Of a stretch of DNA of 64,000 nucleotides, positions 46,461 to 54,674 are shown piece by piece. Under the pieces are notes generated by a model. That model saw only the letters and a program-made list of their open reading frames with translations, was not told where the DNA came from and ran no database searches. Numbering within the stretch: position 1 is the stretch's first letter; each line of letters starts with the position of its first letter. A program made the position numbers and the translations under genes. Source of the DNA: Streptomycetaceae bacterium (GTDB taxonomy: Bacteria > Actinomycetota > Actinomycetes > Nanopelagicales > Nanopelagicaceae); the NCBI GenBank assembly GCA_027490815.1, contig JAIXXJ010000036.1, positions 38,313 through 102,312 on the forward strand, given 5' to 3'.

Positions 46461-48611
46461 ATGTCTCTACAACCACGTATTGCCGCGCCCGGAAAAGCCC
46501 GTCGCGCCGCTTCAGTCGGAAAACCTAAGCGCGCCAAGAAGGCTGCTGCCTTTAAATCTGCTGCGCCAAAAGCACGTCACACTTCGGCGCAAAAAGCTGC
46601 CCGTAAAGGTGCAGTAGCAAAATCTGCCAAGTCTGCATCCGGAAAGCCTGCGACTCGTCGCTATTCAGATGTTGATGCATCCACAGTTTCAAAGAAAGAA
46701 ACTCGACTTTCAGATCGCTCAAAACTTCGTGCTGAGCGTTATCAAAAACAAACTGCATCAAAGCCAAGACCAATAGAGGCACCTGAAGAGCGCAAAGCAC
46801 GCATAGAGCGATCACAGCGTCCCGACTCTCGTGCAAAGAAATTTGTAAAGGAACGTGATGCTCGCGAATCTGCACCACGTGCAAACCGCACAGAGCGTTC
46901 GGAAAAACCATCTGCTCGTACAACTGGTAAACCAGATTTCAAAAAGAGTTACAAAAAGGCAGAACGTCCAGCCTTTAAGCGCGATGATGCACGTGGAACT
47001 TCAGCACGTGGAACTTCAGATACACGTCCTACCAATCGACGTGATGCAGTAAAGGCAAAAATTGCACGAACCGATGATGGTCGTCCAAATTTTGAGCCAC
47101 GTAAGTATGAAAAGTTTGATCCAACTCGACCAAAGAAGCCAAGCGCGGCACCAGATACTCGTGCTGCAAACTTTCGTGCAGAACGTCCAGTCCGCGATCG
47201 CCGTAATGACTCACCGGCATATGCCCGTGATGATTTCAAAATACACAGCAAGACGCACTCAAATGCAGCTGTAGATTTTGGCGCAGACGACAATTACATT
47301 TCAGCAAACTTAGCTGATGCAAATCTTGTAGATGCAACTCCGCTTACAGAGGTTACAACTACATTCGCAGAGCTTGGAATCGCAGCTCCACTTGTAAATG
47401 CACTCAGTAAGCAGGGAATCATGCATCCCTTCCCTATTCAGATTGCAACACTTCCTGATGCACTTGCCGGTCACGATATTTTGGGTCGAGGACAAACTGG
47501 TTCAGGAAAAACTCTTGCATTCGGTTTAGCCCTTCTTAACAACTTAAATGGCAAGGTTGCAAAGCCTCATAAGCCATTGGCGCTTGTTTTAACTCCAACT
47601 CGTGAACTTGCACAGCAAATTGATGAAGTGTTAATGCCATTGGCCCGTTCTATTGGTCATGAATCAGTTGTAGTTGCTGGTGGAATGTCTTATGCAAAGC
47701 AGATCACTGCAATGCGCCGTGGAACTGCAATCTTGGTTGCAACCCCTGGCCGCTTGATTGATTTACTTAACAAGGGTGAAGTTCAGTTAGACCAACTGCA
47801 GATCACCGTTCTTGATGAAGCCGATCAGATGGCAGACATGGGATTCTTACCCGTTGTAAAAGAGATTCTTGATCAAGCAAAACTTGATGGTCAGCGACTT
47901 CTCTTTTCTGCAACGCTTGATCGCGGCGTAGATTCACTTGTTCGCCAGTATCTAAAAAATCCAAAGACTCACTCGCTTCAAAATGATCGTGCCTCTGTTT
48001 CGACTATGGAGCACTTTGTATTAGTCATGAACCCATCAGAAAAAGATGACATTACGAATCAAGTTGCAGCACGAAATGGAAAAACAATCTTGTTCGTAAA
48101 GACTCAGCGCGGAGCTGATCGTTTGGCCGATAAATTAGCTCACGCAGGTGTGCCTGTTGGAGCTTTGCACGGTGGTAAATCACAGGCCGTGCGTACTCGC
48201 ACTTTGGCCCTGTTTAAGGACACTGCAAATGCAGCCTTGGTAGCAACCGACGTTGCAGCACGTGGTATCCACGTAGATGGAATTTCATTAGTTGTACACG
48301 TTGATGCACCAACTGATCACAAAGATTATCTACACCGTGCAGGTCGTACTGCGCGCGCAGGTGAGGCAGGAACTGTTGTAACTCTTGCAACAACTCGTCA
48401 GCAAAAATCAATCGGCTCACTTATTCAACGCGCAGGAGTTCTTGCAAAGTATGTAGGTGTTACACCGTTAAGTACTGATTTAATGAAAATTACTGGTGCA
48501 CGAGAACCTTCTGGAATTCCCTACGTTGTACCAATTGTTGAAAAATCTATACGAAGTGGTGGTAAGCGTCCGCGCCCTAACTCAAGTCAGCGTCGACGTC
48601 GTCCTCGTTAA
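46461..48611 (+). CDS. DEAD-box RNA helicase with long basic N-terminal extension
   Basis: ATP-dependent RNA helicase, 716 aa. Residues 1-300 are a low-complexity Lys/Arg/Ala/Ser region rich in RxER, SARGTS and DTR segments. The core starts at the Q-motif aromatic near 302 (TFAELGIAAPLV, MHPFPIQ). Walker A GQTGSGKT is at 344-351, DEAD at 452-455, SAT near 480, and HRAGRTARAG near 625. The tail is Arg-rich (KRPRPNSSQRRRRPR). The start at 46461 is preferred over 46446, which has no better signal. Cold or RNA-decay roles are inferred. Confidence 0.92.
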   Translation: MSLQPRIAAPGKARRAASVGKPKRAKKAAAFKSAAPKARHTSAQKAARKGAVAKSAKSASGKPATRRYSDVDASTVSKKETRLSDRSKLRAERYQKQTASKPRPIEAPEERKARIERSQRPDSRAKKFVKERDARESAPRANRTERSEKPSARTTGKPDFKKSYKKAERPAFKRDDARGTSARGTSDTRPTNRRDAVKAKIARTDDGRPNFEPRKYEKFDPTRPKKPSAAPDTRAANFRAERPVRDRRNDSPAYARDDFKIHSKTHSNAAVDFGADDNYISANLADANLVDATPLTEVTTTFAELGIAAPLVNALSKQGIMHPFPIQIATLPDALAGHDILGRGQTGSGKTLAFGLALLNNLNGKVAKPHKPLALVLTPTRELAQQIDEVLMPLARSIGHESVVVAGGMSYAKQITAMRRGTAILVATPGRLIDLLNKGEVQLDQLQITVLDEADQMADMGFLPVVKEILDQAKLDGQRLLFSATLDRGVDSLVRQYLKNPKTHSLQNDRASVSTMEHFVLVMNPSEKDDITNQVAARNGKTILFVKTQRGADRLADKLAHAGVPVGALHGGKSQAVRTRTLALFKDTANAALVATDVAARGIHVDGISLVVHVDAPTDHKDYLHRAGRTARAGEAGTVVTLATTRQQKSIGSLIQRAGVLAKYVGVTPLSTDLMKITGAREPSGIPYVVPIVEKSIRSGGKRPRPNSSQRRRRPR

Positions 48612-48651
48612 AAACTTTGTAGTTATTTAAACAACTGAAGTTGAAGCTGGA

Positions 48652-48843
48652 TTAACCAGCTGAACCAGAACCAGATGGTCCGGCTTTGCGCTGAACTTGT
48701 GGAGCGCCTCCACTTCGTTGGCCTCCGCGAATCTTTGATCCAGAGTCGGCGTGTGCCTGAGTTCCTGGTGCACCTTTTTTATTCTTCTTAGCTTCAAGGG
48801 CAGCAAGCATTCTTGCTTTTACATCATCATTTTTATCAGGCAT
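48652..48843 (-). CDS. DUF5302 family protein
   Basis: A 63-aa protein: a short helical N-terminus (DDVKARMLAALEAKKNKKG) followed by a disordered Gly/Ser/Ala/Lys tail with KIRGGQRSGGAPQVQRKAG. It matches the actinobacterial DUF5302 pattern; the function is unknown. The TAGACT -10 (48850-48855) lies 6 nt before the ATG. An AGCTGG/CCAGCT hairpin (48645-48661) covers its stop codon but has no T-run. Confidence 0.8.
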   Translation of the reverse strand: MPDKNDDVKARMLAALEAKKNKKGAPGTQAHADSGSKIRGGQRSGGAPQVQRKAGPSGSGSAG

Positions 48844-48849
48844 GGGTTA

Positions 48850-48855
48850 AGTCTA
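48850..48855 (-). promoter_or_regulatory. candidate -10 of the DUF5302 gene
   Basis: TAGACT on the minus strand, 6 nt before the ATG at 48843, in the short gap after bldC. Fits the leaderless pattern. Confidence 0.45.
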
Positions 48856-48875
48856 CTGCACGATCAAAGGAGCAA

Positions 48876-49073
48876 TTAAGCGTTAGATTCCTTGTATTCA
48901 CGCAAGCGCTCTAAAACTTCAGACTCACGATATCGTCGATGGCCACCCAGTGTTCGAATAGGAGTTAACTTTCCCGCTTTTGCCCAACGGGTTACAGTTT
49001 TTGGATTGACGTGAAAACGTGCGGCAACTTCTTTGGGTGTCAAAAGAACTTCTGCATCTGGAATGCGATTCAT
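48876..49073 (-). CDS. bldC: BldC-type MerR-like transcriptional regulator
   Basis: Small DNA-binding protein with one winged HTH: LLTPKEVAARFHVNPKTVTRWAKAG, then KLTPIRTLGGHRRYRESEV. This is near-identical in layout to Streptomyces BldC. The ATG at 49073 (MNRIPDAEVLL) is chosen because GGGAG lies 8 nt upstream. The GTG at 49088 would put that site inside the gene. The product is 65 aa. In Streptomyces BldC binds AT-rich direct repeats cooperatively; in this non-sporulating cell the targets are unknown. Confidence 0.93.
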   Translation of the reverse strand: MNRIPDAEVLLTPKEVAARFHVNPKTVTRWAKAGKLTPIRTLGGHRRYRESEVLERLREYKESNA

Positions 49074-49111
49074 GAAGTTTGCTCCCACTCAACTGGTTTA
49101 GTGCTGGCCGG

Positions 49112-49134
49112 TATTGTCCATATTGACCCGTATT
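49112..49134 (-). promoter_or_regulatory. AATA direct repeats upstream of bldC
   Basis: On the minus strand AATA occurs three times with periods of 10 and 9 bp (49131-49134, 49121-49124, 49112-49115), within a longer TCAATAT/ACAATAC/TAATAC similarity. It lies 39-61 bp before the bldC start. BldC binds AATT-N6-AATT-like direct repeats, so this may be an autoregulatory site, which is inferred. Confidence 0.4.
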
Positions 49135-49176
49135 AGGGTGAAGTATTGCTGGAATTTCAAGGGTAAGCAAGAGCGG

Positions 49177-49992
49177 TTATGAAGCTTGTTCAAACCCTTG
49201 AACTAATCGCCATCTAGACATTAAACGCTGATAACCAGTTCCGGCCATCATCGCATCTGCAGCAGCAAGTCCTGCAACTGAATGCAAAACATCTTCAATG
49301 GATGAATCAGATTCCAAACCATTTTCTCCAGAATCGCGCAGGGCTTTATCCATATAGTTAGCTAAACCGCCATAATCAAGTTCGACTAAAGACTTTGGAT
49401 GAAACATTTCTAACCAATCTAACAAATTTTCTAACTCTTCTTCAACAGGGCCTTCCCCAAAAGCACCTAACACACTCTCATGCGCTGAAGCACACCGCTG
49501 CTTTGCATTTGCTATCGATGTTAAGGCCTTCGAATATAGACCGTTTTCATCCTCGCCCCGAGTTCGCTCTTCTGGAGAAAATAAGACAAACCAGCGTGGT
49601 GGGATTAACCAAGTCTCATTTAAAATATGTGGAGTCTTATCACCGAGTAGATCTACACCAGCAGTAATCACTTCTTCCAACGCTGGTGAGATAAAAAAAG
49701 GAACAACTGAACTTGGAAGTGATTCTTTAAAATTATCAAGGGCTGCCCAACACCGTGTAGCTGTTGACCATGGAGATAGATATCGAGTTTTGTCTTTATC
49801 AATAATGTGAACACCATCTGGTCGTCCCGCAGGAGGTTCGGGATGGGCAACGCGATTCAGTGCTAATTTTTGTTCGCGATCAAAACTCGATGCATCATTT
49901 TCAATTCCCTGCCAACGTAAACGATCAGCGGCATCGAATGCAGAAATAGGTTCGTAGACACGAAGTGAAGCTACGTATGGAGTTGCTCTCAC
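49177..49992 (-). CDS. conserved actinobacterial hypothetical protein
   Basis: A 271-aa soluble protein without recognisable catalytic motifs. It starts with GTG (MRATPYVASLRVYEPISAF), overlaps the DUF3073 stop by 4 nt (GTGA), and ends about 100 nt before bldC. Notable stretches are LNRVAHPEPPAGRPDGVHIID, YLSPWSTATRCWAALDNFK, TWLIPPRWFVLFSPEER and a helical acidic C-terminal half. Proteins of this kind recur near bldC and DUF3073 in Actinobacteria as far as I recall. Function unknown. Confidence 0.65.
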   Translation of the reverse strand: MRATPYVASLRVYEPISAFDAADRLRWQGIENDASSFDREQKLALNRVAHPEPPAGRPDGVHIIDKDKTRYLSPWSTATRCWAALDNFKESLPSSVVPFFISPALEEVITAGVDLLGDKTPHILNETWLIPPRWFVLFSPEERTRGEDENGLYSKALTSIANAKQRCASAHESVLGAFGEGPVEEELENLLDWLEMFHPKSLVELDYGGLANYMDKALRDSGENGLESDSSIEDVLHSVAGLAAADAMMAGTGYQRLMSRWRLVQGFEQAS

Positions 49993-50165
49993 GAGCGTGG
50001 GATGTAATTGCCCTCGGCAAATGGATCGTCATCATCCTTGCGCGTAGATGTTTCGAGTTCACCATGCAACTCTTTTGTTAAACGATCTAAATCCATGTCT
50101 TGCCCGTTATATTTCAAATCACGTGCAACCTTGGTTTGTTTAGCTTTTGCGCGGCCGCGACCCAT
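49989..50165 (-). CDS. DUF3073 family protein
   Basis: A 58-aa protein beginning MGRGRAKAKQTKVARDLKYN, the DUF3073 hallmark, and ending in an acidic DDDDPFAEG segment and IPRS. It has the best ribosome-binding site in the window: AAGGAGGT, 5 nt before the ATG. It is translationally coupled to the next gene (GTGA overlap). A TAAAGT at 50214-50219 may be its -10. Role unknown; it is conserved across Actinobacteria. Confidence 0.88.
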   Translation of the reverse strand: MGRGRAKAKQTKVARDLKYNGQDMDLDRLTKELHGELETSTRKDDDDPFAEGNYIPRS

Positions 50166-50257
50166 GGGCGACCTCCTTCACTCATTGCTCTTTTTGCTCT
50201 TTGTCAGAGGGGAACTTTATCGCGCTTGGCAATCACCTTCCACCAGGTTTTTAAGCG

Positions 50258-50542
50258 CTAAAGGGGTAAATATTCTGTGAGATCTGCCCTTAATCCAGAT
50301 GCTAAAACCGCGCCACTGGCCACAGCCTGATCCCAGGTGAGCTCACCTGAGGCTAAAGCCAACCAGGTCTTGGCATCCATTTCAATTGTATTGGCAGGAG
50401 TTCCTCGAGTGTGGGTTGGACCTTGGCCGCACTGAACCGCGGCATATGGTGGTACTCGAACTTCAATAGCTCTGCCCGGAGCTTTAACTGTTAACTCTTG
50501 AAGAGTGAGCTTTACTTGCTGTAAAACTTCAGGATCGCGCAT
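50258..50542 (-). CDS. sterol-carrier family protein
   Basis: A 94-aa protein matching the small actinobacterial sterol carrier (SCP2-like) family: VKAPGRAIEVRVPPYAAVQCG, HTRGTPANTIEMDAKTWLALASG, and TWDQAVASGAVLASGLRADL. These correspond to the beta-sheet and hydrophobic pocket of the bacterial MDMPI/SCP-type fold. The ligand is unknown. It lies 16 nt after purB and is probably in the purA-purB operon. The 92-bp interval to DUF3073 holds only its promoter and ribosome-binding site. Confidence 0.8.
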   Translation of the reverse strand: MRDPEVLQQVKLTLQELTVKAPGRAIEVRVPPYAAVQCGQGPTHTRGTPANTIEMDAKTWLALASGELTWDQAVASGAVLASGLRADLTEYLPL

Positions 50543-50558
50543 AAATCTTTGTTGTGAT

Positions 50559-51961
50559 TTATCTAATTGAATGCGGTGTGTATTTTGCTGCAGCAGGATG
50601 CGCAGCAGTTACCGCACTAATTCGGGTCACTACTCGTGAAATTTGTTCACGAGCTTCGCCAGTAAACTCAATTGGTTTACTAATTAATTTATCTAATTCC
50701 GAACGATCAAAAGGCAACCTAGCATCCTGTGCTAAATCATCAAGAAGTGTGTTCTTCAAACCTTCACGCATTCCTAATGCAGCCTTTACAGAGTGTTCCT
50801 TGATTACTTCATGAGCAAGTTCACGGCCAACGCCGGCTTTAACTGCAGCCATCAAAATCTTTGTTGTAGCCAAAAATGGCAGGTAGCGCTCCAACTCCGC
50901 TGCTATTACTTTTGGAAATGCCCCGAATTCATTAAGAACGGTGAGCATTGTTTCTAGTAAACCATCGATTGCATAAAAGGCATCAGGTAATGCAACACGG
51001 CGAACAACGCTGCATGCAACATCGCCTTCATTCCATTGATCTCCTGAGAGCTCGCCCACCATAGATGCATGGCCGCGGATTACAACGGCAAGTCCGTTAA
51101 CTCTTTCGCATGAACGGGTATTCATCTTATGAGGCATTGCACTGCTGCCAACTTGTCCGGCCTTAAATCCTTCAGTTACTAGCTCAGCACCTGCCATCAA
51201 TCTTATTGAAGTTGCTAATGAAGAAGGCGATGAGGCAATTTGTACCAATGTTGTTACAACATCATAATCAAATGAACGCGGATAGATCTGACCAGTTGAA
51301 TCCAAAACTTTCTTAAAGCCCAGCTCTTTGGCAATGGCATTTTCTAAAGTTAAGTGAGCTTTCGAGGAACCAAGTAGATCAATGGAATCTTGAGCAGTAC
51401 CCACTGGGCCCTTAATCCCACGCATTGGATATCGATCTTGTAATGCAACTAAACGTTCATATGCAAAAAGTAACTCTTCTGCTGCAGATGCAAAACGCTT
51501 TCCTAACGTTGTTATTTGTGCCGGAACATTGTGTGATCGACCTGCCATTGGCTGATCGGCAAACTGCACTGCCCGTTCACCTAATCGAGCAAGGAGTGCA
51601 ACAACTTTGTTGTGGACAATTTCAAGGCCGTTTCGAATCTGAAATGCTTCAATATTTTCAGTTAAGTCCCTACTAGTCATTCCTGCATGAATCACTTCAT
51701 GTCCAGCCAATGCATTGAACTCTTCAATTCGAGCTTTAACATCATGGCGCAAATGCTTCTCACGCTCATCAATCGATAATAAATCCACTCGTGTAATTAC
51801 CTTTTCGTAATCTGTAATTACATCTTTGGAGATTGCATGCCCCAACTCTGATTGAGCGCGCATGACTGCAATCCATAGTTTGCGCTCAGCGATGATTTTG
51901 GATTCTGGCGAAAAGATTTCACGCATTGCAGAAGATGCGTAACGATCGGCCAGAATGCTCA

Positions 51962-51962
<1 letters not shown>
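50559..51962 (-). CDS. purB: adenylosuccinate lyase PurB
   Basis: Catalyses two fumarate-releasing steps in purine synthesis. The fumarase/aspartase signature is GSSAMPHKMNTRSCERV near residue 275. GHEVIHAGMTSRDLTEN, RSHNVPAQITTLGKRF and LLGSSKAHL are also typical. Length (467 aa) is normal. It is joined to purA by a one-base TAATG overlap, so the two AMP-branch enzymes are coupled. Confidence 0.95.
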
Positions 51963-53269
<1,307 letters not shown>

Positions 53270-53273
53270 TTAA

Positions 53274-54308
53274 CTATTTTAGTGATGACGTACCGGTCGA
53301 ACGAAGATCTTCGCATGCACGAGTAACACGAGCAGCCATACCAGCCTCTGCTAATTTGCCCCAAGCACGTGGGTCGTATGCTTTCTTGTTTCCTACTTCA
53401 CCATCAATCTTTAATACACCGTCATAATTTTTTAAGACGTGGTCAACGATTGGGCGAGTAAATGCATATTGAGTATCGGTATCAACATTCATCTTGATAA
53501 CACCGTAATCGAGTGATTCACGAATCTCAGTGAGTAGAGAACCTGAACCACCATGAAACACAAGATCCATTGGCTTGCTACCTTGAGGAAGTCCAAGTTT
53601 GGCAGAGACTGCCTCTTGCAAAGTTGCAAGAATTTTTGGCTGCAAAACTACGTTTCCAGGTTTATACACTCCGTGAACATTTCCAAATGTTGCAGCAACT
53701 AAATAGCGCGCCTTTGCGTCAGTGCCCAAGGTTTCAACTGTCATAAGAGCATCTTCAGGTGTTGAGTACAACTTGGCATCATGTTTTGCTTCAATGCCAT
53801 CTTCTTCCCCACCGACTACACCAATCTCAATTTCAAGGACTGTTTGTGCAGCTACTGACATTGTTAACATTTCTTTTGCAATCTTCATATTCTCAACCAT
53901 ATCGACGGCCGAACCATCCCACATGTGTGAGTTAAACAAAGGTGCTTTACCCGACTTGAGTCGATCTGCACCAAAAGCTAACAGTGGTCGCATGAAGCCA
54001 TCGAGTTTTTCAACTGGGCAGTGATCGGTATGAATTCCAATATTTACTTTGTAGTTCTTTGCAACAACGTGGGCATACTCTGCAAGTGCTACTGCGCCGT
54101 CAACCATATTCTTTACAGTTGATCCAGATGCATATTCAGCACCACCCCATGAGAATTGAATAATTCCATCAGACTCAGCTTCGGCAAAACCACGAATTGC
54201 TGCAGTTACTGTCTGTGATGATGAAACATTTATAGCCGGATATGCGAATGCGCCTTTTTTTGCACGATCTAGCATGTCATTGAAAACTTCAGGGGTTGCA
54301 ATCGGCAT
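53274..54308 (-). CDS. fbaA: fructose-bisphosphate aldolase, class II
   Basis: Zinc-dependent glycolytic aldolase. The metal and substrate residues are in IGIHTDHCPVEKLDG, SHMWDGSAVDMVEN, EIEIGVVGGEEDGIE, TFGNVHGVYKPGNV and VFHGGSGS, and MNVDTDTQYAF closes the barrel. Length (344 aa) matches the class IIA actinobacterial form. GAGGAG stands 9 nt before the ATG. An intrinsic terminator separates it from the upstream peptide gene, so it has its own promoter in 54309-54420. Confidence 0.97.
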   Translation of the reverse strand: MPIATPEVFNDMLDRAKKGAFAYPAINVSSSQTVTAAIRGFAEAESDGIIQFSWGGAEYASGSTVKNMVDGAVALAEYAHVVAKNYKVNIGIHTDHCPVEKLDGFMRPLLAFGADRLKSGKAPLFNSHMWDGSAVDMVENMKIAKEMLTMSVAAQTVLEIEIGVVGGEEDGIEAKHDAKLYSTPEDALMTVETLGTDAKARYLVAATFGNVHGVYKPGNVVLQPKILATLQEAVSAKLGLPQGSKPMDLVFHGGSGSLLTEIRESLDYGVIKMNVDTDTQYAFTRPIVDHVLKNYDGVLKIDGEVGNKKAYDPRAWGKLAEAGMAARVTRACEDLRSTGTSSLK

Positions 54309-54420
54309 TGTGGTGACTCCTCTTTGCTCGTTTTAAAACAATGTAATTCTTTAGACTGAGCGCTTCGTTGAGTCGTCTAGAGGCTTACGGCCAATCCTCT
54401 CACTTTCGATGTGTAGGCAC

Positions 54421-54450
54421 AAAAAAGACCACCCGAGACACCCCGAGTGG
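54421..54450 (-). terminator. intrinsic terminator of the 34-aa peptide gene
   Basis: On the minus strand CCACTCGGG pairs with CTCGGGTGG (9 bp, two G-T pairs) around a GTGT loop. TCTTTTTT follows directly (54421-54428). It lies 15 nt beyond the stop codon of the 34-aa gene and 112 nt before fba. It is the clearest rho-independent terminator in the window. Confidence 0.85.
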
Positions 54451-54465
54451 CCCCTTTCAATCGAT

Positions 54466-54570
54466 CTACGCCATGGTTTTTAGGGCGTTTGCCAGAAACT
54501 TGGCCAGAGCCGCTACGAGGACGGGACTACTTAATAGCTTGAGGAAGAGTGCGATAAAAGATGTAAGCAT
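54466..54570 (-). CDS. 34-aa cationic amphipathic peptide, unknown
   Basis: A small open reading frame with ATG at 54570 preceded by AGAAAGGAGACCAC, a strong ribosome-binding site with 6-nt spacing. The product starts MLTSFIALFLKLLSS, has a central Pro16, and ends AKFLANALKTMA. It carries three Lys (11, 24, 31) and no acidic residue, and is otherwise hydrophobic and Ala/Leu-rich. It could form one membrane helix or a kinked amphipathic pair. It has its own terminator and a candidate -10. It resembles type I toxins or leaderless membrane-active peptides in character only; no family is recognised. Confidence 0.7.
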   Translation of the reverse strand: MLTSFIALFLKLLSSPVLVAALAKFLANALKTMA

Positions 54571-54589
54571 GTGGTCTCCTTTCTGTTGC

Positions 54590-54622
54590 GACATTTTCGA
54601 TCAATGTCAATCAAATAAAATA
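54590..54622 (-). promoter_or_regulatory. candidate promoter and palindrome of the peptide gene
   Basis: TATTTT on the minus strand (54617-54622) could be the -10, with TTATCA 18 nt further upstream as -35. GACAT-N9-ATGTC (54590-54608) is an inverted repeat between this element and the ribosome-binding site, near the expected start point. Confidence 0.35.
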
Positions 54623-54660
54623 TCGGTCGCCAAGTACTGTTGATAACGATGTCAAAGATG

Positions 54661-54666
54661 TAATGT
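54661..54666 (+). promoter_or_regulatory. candidate -10 of acs
   Basis: TAATGT stands 8 nt before the acs ATG at 54675, giving a leaderless or nearly leaderless message. It is divergent from the peptide gene promoter 40 bp away. Confidence 0.45.
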
Positions 54667-54674
54667 TGTGAGGC

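Noticed and set aside
46340-46528. 62-codon frame starting in the DEAD-box leader and overlapping its start.
   Set aside because: Weak ribosome-binding site and the second half is the shifted reading of the helicase gene. It could be a leader peptide but nothing supports it beyond its length.
48645-48661. AGCTGG/CCAGCT hairpin at the end of the DUF5302 gene as a terminator.
   Set aside because: No T-run on either strand follows the stem.
54368-54643. 91-codon plus-strand frame across the peptide gene.
   Set aside because: It is antisense to the peptide gene and its terminator, with no promoter or ribosome-binding site, and mixed composition without a recognisable fold.
54640-54655. TTGA-N8-TCAA inverted repeat upstream of acs as a Crp or Fnr site.
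   Set aside because: Arms are only 4 bp and do not match the GlxR/Crp consensus (TGTGA-N6-TCACA).
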